From: Prolixibacteraceae bacterium UBA1413
GTDB lineage: Bacteria; Bacteroidota; Bacteroidia; Bacteroidales; Prolixibacteraceae
Direction: 5' to 3'
Assembly: GCA_002304925.1 (NCBI GenBank)
Contig: DBPT01000002.1
Location: forward strand, 1 to 41,661
Length of the DNA: 41,661 bases
The notes beneath the pieces are model-generated. The model was not told the origin of the DNA. It saw nothing but the letters and a program-made list of their open reading frames with translations, and made no database searches. Position numbers and translations under genes: made by a program. Positions 16,831 to 25,799 of the stretch are shown one piece after another; the first letter of the stretch is position 1; the number at the start of each line of letters is the position of its first letter.

Positions 16831-18204
16831 TCAGCAATCACAACGGTAAGCACATTCGTGGCATCTGGCGACATCTCCCCGCAGGCGCTTGTCCACCAGC
16901 TCACTGATCCGGTCACGGAGGGGATCTGCGGCGATCTGCTGAACCACTTCATAGGAAAAGGCATTCATCAGCATCAGCCGGGCCCGGCTCTCTTCAATTC
17001 CCCGGCTGCGCAGATAAAAGAGAGCATCCTCATCGATCTGACCCACCGTCGCCCCATGGCTGCATTTCACGTCATCGGCTTCGATGATCAGCTGCGGTTT
17101 TGTCTGCATTAGGGCTTTGTCGGTAAGCAACAGGCTGTTGTTGCGCTGGTAAGCGTTGGTCTTCTGTGCGTCACGCAATACATGGATCCTTCCCGAAAAG
17201 GCACCCGAAGATTCATCATCGAGGACATTCTTGTAATGCTGGTTGCTCTGGCAGTTGGGAAAGGCGTGGATCACCTGAAGGGAATTGTCGACATGCTGTT
17301 TCCTGTCGATAAATGCCATGCCGTAAAGGTTGGCTTCGCAATTCTCCCCGTTGAGGAGGGCTTTCAGGTTGTTTCGCACCATCCCCCCGTGGAGGGTAAC
17401 AGCATGACTGGTGATCCGGGAATCCCGTTCCTGCCTGAAAAAAACCGAATGTACCGAAGCAGCACGATTATGCTGGTTCTGCACTGAACAGACATCCACC
17501 CTGGCATTCTTCCCCACGAATATTTCCGTAACATCATTTACCATATAGCGGTTGGCATTCAGGGTATGGTCACAAATGATCAGGTTAACCTCCGCCCCAG
17601 GGTCCACAATGACCAGGTTCCGCTGTGTGACAAAGGTGTCATGCTCCGCTTCCTGCAGGTTGATCACCTGAATGGGTTTTTCAACACGAACACCCCGGGG
17701 CACATAAATAAAAAACCCGTCGCGGGCAAACGCACTGTTTAAAGCCACCAGGGGGTCTTCCGCCGGTTCGGCCAAACTGCCGTACCAGGGTTCCACAAGA
17801 CCCGGATGTGCAGCGGCGATCTCTTCCAGGCTTCCGGCAATCACCCCGGGAGGTAATTCATAACGCTCACTGTTCAGGGAATGAAACCAGCCATTCATCA
17901 CCAGCATCAATACGGTGTCGAGTTGCGGAATATCACACTGAAACACCTCGTTCAGCTGAAAATCCACATGATTCCGGGAATGCTGAAAATCATACTCCCA
18001 GGAGAAATATGGCTGAAGCGGCGAATACTTGTAGTTTTCGTTCTTTTTTGACGGAATACCCTGCCGGAGGAATTCCCGGATGGCCGTTTCCCTGTTCCGG
18101 TGAAGGACCGGAGGCGTTTCCTTCATCCAACGGTCGGCTGCCTCCCTGTACCGGGCCAAGTACATGAGCGACAGGTCTGCTGCATCAGTAATAGCGTTCA
18201 TCAT
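16831..18204 (-). CDS. sufD: Fe-S assembly scaffold protein SufD
   Basis: Partner of SufB in the SufBC2D scaffold. It is a beta-helix protein; the C-terminal part with AIDRKQHVDNSLQVIHAFPN, CSHGATVGQIDEDALFYLRSRG and the final helix region is typical of SufD. The frame is open to 18231, but the ATG at 18204 overlaps the sufC stop as TGATG, the usual sign of translational coupling, and is preferred; this gives 457 aa. An unusual cysteine-rich tail (ARCHECAYRCDC) closes the protein. That tail is not part of the classical SufD core and may be a metal site, but this is a guess. Confidence 0.93.
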   Translation of the reverse strand: MMNAITDAADLSLMYLARYREAADRWMKETPPVLHRNRETAIREFLRQGIPSKKNENYKYSPLQPYFSWEYDFQHSRNHVDFQLNEVFQCDIPQLDTVLMLVMNGWFHSLNSERYELPPGVIAGSLEEIAAAHPGLVEPWYGSLAEPAEDPLVALNSAFARDGFFIYVPRGVRVEKPIQVINLQEAEHDTFVTQRNLVIVDPGAEVNLIICDHTLNANRYMVNDVTEIFVGKNARVDVCSVQNQHNRAASVHSVFFRQERDSRITSHAVTLHGGMVRNNLKALLNGENCEANLYGMAFIDRKQHVDNSLQVIHAFPNCQSNQHYKNVLDDESSGAFSGRIHVLRDAQKTNAYQRNNSLLLTDKALMQTKPQLIIEADDVKCSHGATVGQIDEDALFYLRSRGIEESRARLMLMNAFSYEVVQQIAADPLRDRISELVDKRLRGDVARCHECAYRCDC

Positions 18205-18956
18205 CAATTCCCGTTCTCCTGTTTGATCCATTCGTAACCTTTTTCCTCCAGTTCGAGGGCAAGTTCACGTCCCGCAGATTTCACGATCTTTCCTTTGTAT
18301 AGCACATGTACGTGATCGGGAATAATATAATCAAGCAAGCGTTGGTAATGGGTAATTACTATCGTTGATCTTCCGGGAGATTTGAGGGCATTGACGCCAT
18401 TGGCCACAATTTTCAACGCGTCGATGTCGAGGCCGGAATCGGTCTCGTCTAGGATGGACAACCGGGGTTCCAGCAGAGCCATCTGAAAAATCTCATTTTT
18501 CTTTTTCTCGCCTCCCGAAAAGCCTTCATTCACCGAGCGGTTGGTCAGTTCGGTATCCATTTCGACCATCTGCTTTTTTTCCCGCATGAGTTTCAGAAAT
18601 TCCCCCGCCGTAAGCGGTTTCTCGCCTTTGAACTTCCGGTGTTCATTCACCGATGTTTTCAAAAAAGTAACCATGGGTACCCCCGGAATTTCAACAGGGT
18701 ACTGAAAACTGAGAAAAATTCCCTTTCTTGCCCGTTCTTCAGGTGACAGTTCAAAAAGATCTTCCCCTTCAAAGGTAATCTCTCCCGAGGTAATCTCATA
18801 CCCCTCCCTTCCTGCCAGGACATTGGCCAGGGTACTCTTTCCGGAACCGTTCGGCCCCATGATGGCATGGACTTCTCCAGGCCTTACTTCCAGGTTGATG
18901 CCGGTCAGGATTTCCTTTCCTTCAATGGAAACGCACAGGTTTTTTATAGACAACAT
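18204..18956 (-). CDS. sufC: Fe-S assembly ATPase SufC
   Basis: ABC-type ATPase that drives conformational change of the SufBCD scaffold. Walker A is GPNGSGKST (residues 34-42) and the signature is GFSGGEKKKNE (about 145-155). Walker B is LSILDETDSGLDIDAL (about 166-181), and an H-loop histidine lies in STIVITHYQRLLDYI. The signature's KKKNE form is specific for SufC. At 250 aa the length is standard. Its stop overlaps the sufD start. The 200-bp gap between sufB and sufC is AT-rich and holds no gene; no separate promoter was found there. Confidence 0.97.
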   Translation of the reverse strand: MLSIKNLCVSIEGKEILTGINLEVRPGEVHAIMGPNGSGKSTLANVLAGREGYEITSGEITFEGEDLFELSPEERARKGIFLSFQYPVEIPGVPMVTFLKTSVNEHRKFKGEKPLTAGEFLKLMREKKQMVEMDTELTNRSVNEGFSGGEKKKNEIFQMALLEPRLSILDETDSGLDIDALKIVANGVNALKSPGRSTIVITHYQRLLDYIIPDHVHVLYKGKIVKSAGRELALELEEKGYEWIKQENGN

Positions 18957-19156
18957 ACTGTTTTCTTATTCTGATCTACTGACAAAGATTTTGATAGATC
19001 CTGTTAATTTACTGACTATCAGGGACTTATGTAAATTTATTTACAAGTTATTTTGTTGATTATCAATTATTTAACATTGTTTTTAACGAACTTTTGTACT
19101 GAATAACAACTACTTAAAACAAAAGAGTCAGACCCTTATTTTTTTCAGACCTTCTT

Positions 19157-20602
19157 TTACCCTACGCTTCCTTCCAAGCTGATAGCCAACAATTTCTGGG
19201 CTTCCACGGCAAATTCCATGGGCAGTTTGTTCAGCACTTCGCGTGCATAGCCATTAACGATCATGCCGATGGCATCTTCGGTACTGATTCCCCGCTGGTT
19301 GCAATAGAAGATCTGGTCTTCGCCAATTTTTGAGGTTGTGGCTTCGTGTTCTACCACCGACGACTTGTTGCCAACCTCAATATAGGGGAAAGTGTGGGCT
19401 CCGCACCGGTCTCCCATCAGGAGGGAATCACATTGCGAGAAGTTCCGGGCATTGAGGGCTCTAGGCATCACCTTGACCAGTCCGCGGTAACTGTTGTTGC
19501 TCACCCCGGCGGAAATTCCCTTGGAAACGATGGTGCTTTTGGTATTCCTGCCGATGTGGATCATCTTGGTTCCCGTATCTGCCTGCTGGTGATTATTGGT
19601 GAGTGCCACCGAATAAAACTCGCCGACGGAATTGTCCCCCAGCAGGATGCAACTGGGGTATTTCCATGTGATGGCCGAGCCGGTCTCCACCTGGGTCCAG
19701 CTGATCTTAGATGATTTTCCCCGGCAAATTCCCCGTTTCGTGACAAAATTATAAATTCCGCCCTTTCCGTTTTTATCACCCGGATACCAGTTTTGCACGG
19801 TGCTGTATTTCACTTCGGCATGGCCGAGCGCTATGATTTCAACCACCGCGGCGTGCAACTGGTTCTCATCACGCATGGGAGCCGTACATCCTTCGAGGTA
19901 ACTCACATAACTTCCTTCATCGGCGATGATCAACGTTCGTTCGAACTGCCCGGTATTGGCCGCATTGATCCGGAAATAGGTGGAAAGCTCCATGGGGCAT
20001 CGGACTCCCCTGGGAATATAACAAAAAGAGCCGTCACTGAATACCGCTGAATTGAGCGCAGCGAAATAGTTGTCACCTACCGGAACGGCCATGCTGAGAT
20101 ATTTGCGTACCAGATCGGGATGTTCCTGCAACGCTTCACTGAATGAACAGAAAATGATCCCCTTTTCCGCCAGGGTCTCCTTAAAGGTTGTCTTCACAGA
20201 AACACTGTCCATAACCGCATCCACAGCCACCCCGGCCAGGTGCATCTGCTCCTCGAGCGGAATGCCCAGTTTGTTGAACGTATCGATCAACTCGGGATCC
20301 ACCTCATCCAGACTCTCATATTTTGGCTTTTTTCGGGGTGCCGCATAATAACTGATCTCCTGGAAATCAATGGCTGGAATTTTCAGGTAGGCCCAGTCAG
20401 GCATCTTCATTTTCAGCCATTTACGATATGCATTCAACCTGAATTCCAACATAAATTCAGGCTCCTTTTTCTTTTCCCAGATGGTCCGGATTACCGTTTC
20501 ATTCAATCCTTTCGCAATGATGTCGGTTTCGATGTCGGTATAAAACCCGTATTTATACTCACCCTGGGTAACCTCTTTCAATACTTTATCCTGGTCTTTC
20601 AT
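19157..20602 (-). CDS. sufB: Fe-S assembly scaffold protein SufB
   Basis: Central scaffold protein of the SUF system, on which clusters are built with SufC and SufD. YLEGCTAPMRDENQLHAAVVE, IPRGVRCPMELSTYFRINA and VEHEATTSKIGEDQIFYCNQRG are unmistakable SufB blocks. The frame is open from 20629 (MIAGTEKGTMKDQDK). ATG 20602 is chosen because GAAAAGGG lies just upstream and the length (481 aa) fits the family. The first gene of the operon, it sits 68 bp downstream of a TATCTTTG box. Confidence 0.96.
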   Translation of the reverse strand: MKDQDKVLKEVTQGEYKYGFYTDIETDIIAKGLNETVIRTIWEKKKEPEFMLEFRLNAYRKWLKMKMPDWAYLKIPAIDFQEISYYAAPRKKPKYESLDEVDPELIDTFNKLGIPLEEQMHLAGVAVDAVMDSVSVKTTFKETLAEKGIIFCSFSEALQEHPDLVRKYLSMAVPVGDNYFAALNSAVFSDGSFCYIPRGVRCPMELSTYFRINAANTGQFERTLIIADEGSYVSYLEGCTAPMRDENQLHAAVVEIIALGHAEVKYSTVQNWYPGDKNGKGGIYNFVTKRGICRGKSSKISWTQVETGSAITWKYPSCILLGDNSVGEFYSVALTNNHQQADTGTKMIHIGRNTKSTIVSKGISAGVSNNSYRGLVKVMPRALNARNFSQCDSLLMGDRCGAHTFPYIEVGNKSSVVEHEATTSKIGEDQIFYCNQRGISTEDAIGMIVNGYAREVLNKLPMEFAVEAQKLLAISLEGSVG

Positions 20603-20669
20603 TGTGCCCTTTTCAGTCCCGGCAATCATTCAACAAATAAAAGCTCCGACCGGTTTACAAAACCATTGC

Positions 20670-20677
20670 AAAGATAT
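20670..20677 (-). promoter_or_regulatory. Promoter -7 box for the suf operon
   Basis: On the minus strand the sequence reads TATCTTTG, a perfect match to the Bacteroidota TAnnTTTG consensus, followed by CAATGG. Its position 68 bp ahead of the chosen sufB start and 41 bp ahead of the upstream alternative fits. No TTTG -33 element is evident at the normal distance. No IscR/RhlR-type operator was recognised. Confidence 0.6.
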
Positions 20678-20737
20678 AAATTTAGGAATATTTTTGCCGG
20701 AGTTGGCATTATTTAATACCTTTTTATCTGAAATAGA

Positions 20738-21778
20738 ATGACAGGGAGCAAAAACAGGGAGACCATCGCCTCTTTGGGGGAATTTGGTCTTATTGAAAGG
20801 CTGACCGGCAATCTGGTTAAGCGTCAGGGAAGCACGCTGAAGGGTGTGGGGGATGATGCGGCCGTGATCGCTTGCGGGGATCAGGGAATGGTGGTTACGA
20901 CGGATTTGCTGTTGGAGGGCATTCATTTCAACCTGATGTACATGCCGTTAAAGCACCTGGGGTACAAATCGGTTGTGGTGAATCTCTCCGATGTTTATGC
21001 CATGAATGCCACACCGCGTCAGATAACCGTCAGTATTGCCATATCTTCGAAGTTCACCCTTGAAATGGTGGAAGAGCTGTACCAGGGGATTACCCTGGCC
21101 TGCGAAAAATATGGTGTGGACCTGGTGGGAGGGGATACTACCAGTTCCCTCACCGGGATGATGATCAGCATCACAGCTTTGGGGACCGCTCCCCTGGAGG
21201 AGATTACCTACCGTTCCGGAGCGCGCCCCAACGAACTCCTCTGCGTAAGTGGTGATCTTGGAGGGGCCTATATGGGACTTCAACTGCTGGAGCGCGAAAA
21301 TGAAGTCTACAAGGTAAATCCTTCCACGCAACCTCAGTTGGAAGGATACGATTACATTCTGCAGCGTCAGCTGAAGCCCGAAGCGCGAGGAGACATCGTC
21401 GAAGCCTTCAGGAAGATGGAAATTAAGCCTACGGCCATGATCGACATTTCCGACGGGCTTTCCTCCGAAATCATGCACATCTGCAAAGCCTCCGGAACAG
21501 GTTGCCATCTTTACGAGGAAAAGATCCCCTACGACCAACAGACCCGCGACATGGCGCTCGAATTCAACATCAACCCCCTGGTGGCTGCCCTGAACGGGGG
21601 TGAAGATTATGAACTGCTGTTTACCCTCCCCCTGGCCTTATATGACAAGGTTAAGGAGGATCCCGATATCACGGTGATTGGTCACATGACGAAGCCCGAA
21701 GAGGGGACCATACTTGTCACTTCGGGAGGATCGCTTATCCCGTTGCAGGCCGGGGGATTCAACCATATGAAAGGCTGA
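20738..21778 (+). CDS. thiL: Thiamine-monophosphate kinase
   Basis: Cytosolic enzyme that phosphorylates thiamine monophosphate to thiamine diphosphate. It has the N-terminal GVGDDAAVIACGDQ motif (about 36-49), then DLLLEGIHFNL, VNLSDVYAMNATPRQITVSI and VGGDTTSSLTGMMISITALG. The C-terminal MIDISDGLSSEIMHI and NGGEDYELLFTLP motifs follow; all are standard ThiL blocks. At 346 aa the length is standard. It starts ATGACAGGGAGC at 20738, divergent from sufB, so the two genes share the intergenic region. Confidence 0.96.
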   Translation: MTGSKNRETIASLGEFGLIERLTGNLVKRQGSTLKGVGDDAAVIACGDQGMVVTTDLLLEGIHFNLMYMPLKHLGYKSVVVNLSDVYAMNATPRQITVSIAISSKFTLEMVEELYQGITLACEKYGVDLVGGDTTSSLTGMMISITALGTAPLEEITYRSGARPNELLCVSGDLGGAYMGLQLLERENEVYKVNPSTQPQLEGYDYILQRQLKPEARGDIVEAFRKMEIKPTAMIDISDGLSSEIMHICKASGTGCHLYEEKIPYDQQTRDMALEFNINPLVAALNGGEDYELLFTLPLALYDKVKEDPDITVIGHMTKPEEGTILVTSGGSLIPLQAGGFNHMKG

Positions 21779-21807
21779 GGGTTGAGGTTAAGGTGTAACC
21801 CTTGTGT

Positions 21808-24105
21808 TCATTCGGCAGGCACGATTTCCTGAACAGCCACTTGTTTAGGATCAAGGCGGGTGAATATTTTCAGGATATTCCCGTTGCTCCTCAATGTGAT
21901 GTTTCTGTTGTAGAGGATATCATTGACCCGGTAGTTGCCGTTTTTCAGCACCCTGAGGTCGACCGTGATCTCCTCGCTCTTTTCACTGTGGTTGAGGATA
22001 AAGAGGAGGTAGCCTTGGGGATTTTCCTGGAGGCGTACTTCCACCTGGTTGGTGGTTCTTCCGTCGTGCGAAGTGGTGAAGGGCCTTTCAATGTCAGCCC
22101 ATTGGAGCAGATTGAGGAAGAAGGTGTCGTTGACGGGATCCACCTCCGGGAAATTGGCCATTCCGGGAAAAGAACCCACCGTCATGGCTTCCCCTTTTCC
22201 GTAGGAGGCACACACGATGGCCGGGTCGCCCTCTCCGGTAAGGCCAAGGATTTGGACATCCCTGTTTTCCAGCGGTCTGAGCGATTGTGCATAGAGGGAG
22301 CCTTTAAGAAGCTCTCCGGCTTTCAGTCCGCTCAGGGCCGGATGGGTAGTTTCAGTGAGGGTCAGGTTGACCTTCTCCCTCATGCGAACTTCCTTCTCGC
22401 GGACTCCGAAAACTTCGTGAAGTCCAAGTCCCGGGATGATGCCCGGCGCATGGCCGTATTCGTCGTTCCAGGCCATGCGGGCTTCTGCCACCACGTATCC
22501 GCCGTTGCGGACGAACTCGCGTATTCCTTCCGCGGCTTTGGCGGTGAACATAACCTGGAAGGGAAGGATGATCAGCTTGTATGGCGAGAGTTCTCCCTTT
22601 TCAATATGTTCGCGGTGGATGAAGTCGACAGGGATGTTGTGGTTGGCGAACGACTGATAATAGCCCAGCAGGGAGTTGGACAAAGCCCCGGGGTAATCGC
22701 GCCGCTGCATGCCGCCCACCATTTGGGTCATGGGATTGTACACGATACCGATGCGGGCTTTCACGGGTTGGGAAGAGAGGAACAGTTGTTGGTTGCGGTT
22801 GACGACGGCAGCCATCTCCCCGGCTTTCACGGCCCTGTCGGTGAGGGTTCCATCGAGGTTGATCAGCCCGTAGCCTCCGGCTTCATAGCCGGTCGACATC
22901 GGGTAATAAGCATAGATGTTAACGCCTTTGGCTCCCTTGGCGATGGCCGACCAGGCCCATATACGGTGGTCGGCGGCAGTCACCGGGTCGCTCACCAGCA
23001 GGGCAACGGTGCCCATACCAGCTTGCAGTTCGCCGACATACCAGCCCCCTTTTTCACGGTTGGCGCTGCGGGTAAAGTCGGTCGTTGCGCGCAGGGTAGT
23101 CAGCGACCAGGCCCGGTCGGGCTGGTTGTGCTTGGGGTACATGGATACCCCGTAGTAGTCAAGGGGCCGGGCCATCAGGAAATCATCGGTAGCGCCGGCG
23201 CCCACATGGGGCGACTGGAAAAGGGAGGCCCCCACAGCATGGGCGGTGATCAAGTGAGTGGGGTCACCCTTGCGGATAGCCTGGTAACGGGAAGCCATGT
23301 CATCCATTAGTTTATCATAGATGAAACTCTTCCAGTCAATGAAGTCGGTGTAGCTTAGAATGGTGCTGAAACGCGGGGGATCGACCTGTTCCCAACCGGT
23401 GAAATTGCGGTACCAGGCCCTGTTGAGGCCGTCTATGGAGCCATATTGCTTCTCAAGCCATTTCCTGAATTTGGCCTTGGTTCCCGGGCAGAAACAGAAC
23501 TGGGCATTGGGAATAAAGTCGAGGGAAGCCCAGTTGATGATGTGGGGTTCGCTCCAGAGATCCCAGCCAAAAAATGCCGGCGAGGCGGAAGCCACCCTTG
23601 CCGTGGCGGTGTAAAAGCCGAAAACCGCCTCTGCGGCATCGGTATTGTCGGTGCAAACCCCTGGGGCGGCCTGGGGATAAACCTTGTCACCGCTGTGGGC
23701 TTCAAACAGGGCATGTGAAAAATCGCGGGCCACCCAGTCGGGAGCTGAATCCACGTAAATCTGGATGAAAACCCTGAGTCCGGTTTCTTCGGCAAGCTTA
23801 AGCAGCAATTTCAGGTTTTCGAAATTGTACTTTCCCCGCACCGGTTCACAGGCCGCCCATTCCACCCAGGTGCGTACCGTGTTGAACCCCAGCTTTTTAA
23901 TTTGTTGCAAATCGCGTCTCCAGGCTTCTTCTGACTGAGGGGTGATCTTCGACAACATAGGGGCACGTGCTTTACCCCCGCTGTACCAAACCGAAAACGG
24001 GAAAAAATCAACTTTCACCGGGGAATGCTTCCCCTGGGCAAACGTGCCAAGGTTAAGCAAAACCATTAAAAACACGCCGGACAGACAAAAAATAAAACGT
24101 TTCAT
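21808..24105 (-). CDS. GH42 beta-galactosidase, exported
   Basis: Retaining beta-galactosidase of family GH42. It has a signal peptide MKRFIFCLSGVFLMVLLNLGTFAQ. A TIM barrel with NTVRTWVEWAACEPVRGKYN carries acid/base motif FFGWDLWSEPHIINW (Glu about 186) and nucleophile motif GWYVGELQAGMG (Glu about 359). A trimerisation-like domain with YKLIILPFQVMFTAKAAEGI and FVRNGGYVVAEARMAWNDEYG follows, and then a C-terminal beta domain. At 765 aa the length is normal. It is exported, unlike many GH42 enzymes, which fits a periplasmic or surface role on galactan side chains. It is divergent from the LCCL-domain gene. Confidence 0.9.
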   Translation of the reverse strand: MKRFIFCLSGVFLMVLLNLGTFAQGKHSPVKVDFFPFSVWYSGGKARAPMLSKITPQSEEAWRRDLQQIKKLGFNTVRTWVEWAACEPVRGKYNFENLKLLLKLAEETGLRVFIQIYVDSAPDWVARDFSHALFEAHSGDKVYPQAAPGVCTDNTDAAEAVFGFYTATARVASASPAFFGWDLWSEPHIINWASLDFIPNAQFCFCPGTKAKFRKWLEKQYGSIDGLNRAWYRNFTGWEQVDPPRFSTILSYTDFIDWKSFIYDKLMDDMASRYQAIRKGDPTHLITAHAVGASLFQSPHVGAGATDDFLMARPLDYYGVSMYPKHNQPDRAWSLTTLRATTDFTRSANREKGGWYVGELQAGMGTVALLVSDPVTAADHRIWAWSAIAKGAKGVNIYAYYPMSTGYEAGGYGLINLDGTLTDRAVKAGEMAAVVNRNQQLFLSSQPVKARIGIVYNPMTQMVGGMQRRDYPGALSNSLLGYYQSFANHNIPVDFIHREHIEKGELSPYKLIILPFQVMFTAKAAEGIREFVRNGGYVVAEARMAWNDEYGHAPGIIPGLGLHEVFGVREKEVRMREKVNLTLTETTHPALSGLKAGELLKGSLYAQSLRPLENRDVQILGLTGEGDPAIVCASYGKGEAMTVGSFPGMANFPEVDPVNDTFFLNLLQWADIERPFTTSHDGRTTNQVEVRLQENPQGYLLFILNHSEKSEEITVDLRVLKNGNYRVNDILYNRNITLRSNGNILKIFTRLDPKQVAVQEIVPAE

Positions 24106-24374
24106 GCTACAGCGATTGTTTGTTCAAGCCCGAAAGTTAAGGAAAATCCCGGGGATTATCTCCTTATTTCATCAGGGAGAAAGGTGTTAACGGCGGATGG
24201 GGGGGGCGGCAGGAAACAATCTTCTGCAGGGAATGACCCATCTGGTGTTCCATACCTATACCCATAATCCCCGCGCTGCTCTGCGGAAGGGAGTTTCAAA
24301 TACCGGTCCCGGAATTTTGAAATGAAAAGATGTTCGTTTAATTTTGACTTGATATAAATCAATCTTGACGTCCT

Positions 24375-25448
24375 ATGAAATATTTTTCTTGCAGGGTCCT
24401 GCTGCTGGCCTCACTTTTGATGGCTATATTTCTCCCTGCAACTTCCCAGGAGGTGATCGAAGGAAGTTGGACGATGCAGGCCAGCAGCTTCCGCAAACAG
24501 ACGGGGAAGCAAATCACCATTCAGTTTCCCGCAGGAGGCACCTTATCAAACCGTATATGGGGCACCGACCTGTACACTGATGACAGTTCCGTAGGCACGG
24601 CCGCCGTGCATGCCGGACTGATTACGGTGAAGGAGGGAGGAACCGTCACCATCGAAATGAGGCCCGGAGCCCAGGAATACGAAGGCACTCTCCGGAATGG
24701 GGTTACCAGCAAAACATGGGGTCCTTTCCCGGGGAGTTTTGTGTTCGTGGAATCCTATACTTCTGCGCCCCGGATAGAATCAGAGAGCCTGACCCTCAGG
24801 GGAAACTGGGGAATGACGGCGGAACTGTTACGCGGGGAAAACGGCAGACAATTTACTATTTCCTTTCCCCCCGGCGGAACTTTATCGGAGTATGTCTGGG
24901 GAAAAGGAACCTATACCGATCACAGCAACATAGCTTCAGCAGCCGTGCATGCCGGATTGATCACACCGGAAAAGGGAGGAACCGTGACGGTTGAGATAAG
25001 GCCGGGACAGGACTATTACGAAGGGAGCTATGTCAATGAGGTTTACAGCAGGGATTACGAAGCCTTTGAAGGAAGTTTTGTTTTCGTGGAAAAGAAGAAG
25101 GAAAAACCCTGGAAAAGCCAGGTTATTCAGGAAGATGTCATTCAGGGGACCTGGACCATGCATGCGGGAAGCTTCCGAAAAAGCCAGGGAAAACGTTTTA
25201 CCATCAGCTTTCCTGAAAACGGAAAATTATCGGATCGTCTTTGGGGGACCGACCTTTACACCGACGACAGTTCCATCGCTGCCGCAGCAGTTCATGCAGG
25301 AATCATCACCCCCAGGGAAGGAGGGACCGTGACCATTGAAATCAAACCAGGAGCCCAGGCTTATGAAGGCTCTTCCCGAAACGGGGTGACCAGCAAATCA
25401 TGGGGTCCCTTCCCGGGGAGCTTTGTTTTTGTTGCAGAAAATCGATAA
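24375..25448 (+). CDS. Exported protein with three LCCL-like domains
   Basis: Signal peptide (first 25 residues, ending PATSQ) followed by three homologous units of about 100 residues (about 27-125, 138-238 and 252-354). Each has a WT/WGMxA entry strand, an F(P)PGGxLS turn, the LCCL-type core (IWGTDLYTDDSSVGTAAVHA, then GLITVKEGGTVTIE) and an ending YEGSxxNGVxSxxWGPFPGSFVFV. The GTD-Y-DDSS--AAVHAG core and the Y-G-S-NG-S ending match the LCCL domain, otherwise known from cochlin, Limulus factor C and apicomplexan proteins. No cysteine occurs after the signal region, so the eukaryotic disulfides are absent. Unit 2 is the most diverged (GKGTYTDHSN). Function unknown; a ligand-binding surface protein is plausible. 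ATG at 24375. Confidence 0.8.
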   Translation: MKYFSCRVLLLASLLMAIFLPATSQEVIEGSWTMQASSFRKQTGKQITIQFPAGGTLSNRIWGTDLYTDDSSVGTAAVHAGLITVKEGGTVTIEMRPGAQEYEGTLRNGVTSKTWGPFPGSFVFVESYTSAPRIESESLTLRGNWGMTAELLRGENGRQFTISFPPGGTLSEYVWGKGTYTDHSNIASAAVHAGLITPEKGGTVTVEIRPGQDYYEGSYVNEVYSRDYEAFEGSFVFVEKKKEKPWKSQVIQEDVIQGTWTMHAGSFRKSQGKRFTISFPENGKLSDRLWGTDLYTDDSSIAAAAVHAGIITPREGGTVTIEIKPGAQAYEGSSRNGVTSKSWGPFPGSFVFVAENR

Positions 25449-25476
25449 GGATCCTGGTTCCTTTCTTCTCATGCAT

Positions 25477-25623
25477 TTAAATTATTACGTTGTATTGGTT
25501 CACGTAGTGAAACACATGTAATGACCATGTGGTTATTTTTGCGGCTATTTTACGTTTCAGCGGTCGCAAAGAATAGCTTCGCAATTTCATTCCGGTTGGT
25601 GCATATTCGTGCATGGTCATTTC
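25477..25623 (-). repeat. Dispersed repeat copy A (inverted relative to copy B)
   Basis: On the minus strand this aligns end to end with the plus strand at 37198-37345. It shares an identical 28-bp block (25563-25590) and an identical 22-bp block (25525-25546), plus shorter matches on both flanks. Each copy contains a 37-codon open frame starting MKLRSYSLR; here it runs from 25590 to 25477 and includes AAKITTWSLHV. Most codon differences between copies change the amino acid, so coding is doubtful; a mobile or structural non-coding repeat is more likely. Confidence 0.85.
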
Positions 25624-25694
25624 TTCTGACGTTACGGGTTAAAAAAATTAATAAAGTTTTTTTCACTTTTATAGTTTTTTCTGAAAAATTTAAT

Positions 25695-25702
25695 TACTTT
25701 TG
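25695..25702 (+). promoter_or_regulatory. Bacteroidota-type -7 box with no downstream gene
   Basis: TACTTTTG matches TAnnTTTG exactly. No protein gene follows on this strand; instead two stable hairpins lie within the next 85 bp, so it may drive a small RNA. Confidence 0.4.
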
Positions 25703-25708
25703 AAGCAC

Positions 25709-25790
25709 TTCACGTCAGATACAGATCTGACATTGTGTGTTTGGGGGTTAACATTTGAAAGAAGGGAAGCTGTTGAGCTTCCCTTTGTTC
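25709..25790 (+). ncRNA. Candidate small non-coding RNA
   Basis: Inferred from three aligned signals: a TACTTTTG box ending at 25702; a 7-bp hairpin (GTCAGAT 25714-25720, loop ACAG, ATCTGAC 25725-25731); and a perfect 10-bp hairpin with loop GTTG at 25762-25785 followed by TGTTCTTT. The 30 bases between the hairpins are unpaired and G/T-rich (GTTTGGGGGTTAAC). Start and end are estimates. The alternative is that the second hairpin is only the terminator of the convergent LamG gene and the box is chance. Confidence 0.35.
25762..25785. terminator. Hairpin terminator, probably bidirectional
   Basis: AAGGGAAGCT / AGCTTCCCTT form a perfect 10-bp stem with a 4-base loop. On the minus strand it lies 15 bp after the stop of the LamG gene and is followed by CTTTC; on the plus strand it is followed by TGTTCTTT. 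It fits factor-independent termination in both directions. Confidence 0.7.
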
Positions 25791-25799
25791 TTTCAGGAT

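Larger units (their letters stand above)
25449..25799. other. Intergenic region with repeat copy A and a candidate small RNA
   Basis: No protein gene is supported in these 351 bp beyond the 37-codon frame inside the repeat. The left half is copy A of a dispersed repeat (25477-25623); the right half has a promoter-like box and two hairpins (25695-25790), each listed separately. An open frame at 25521-25703 has no ribosome binding site and was not accepted. Confidence 0.6.

Noticed and set aside
21802..23310. 502-codon open frame on the plus strand
   Set aside because: Antisense to the GH42 gene, whose motifs and signal peptide are clear.
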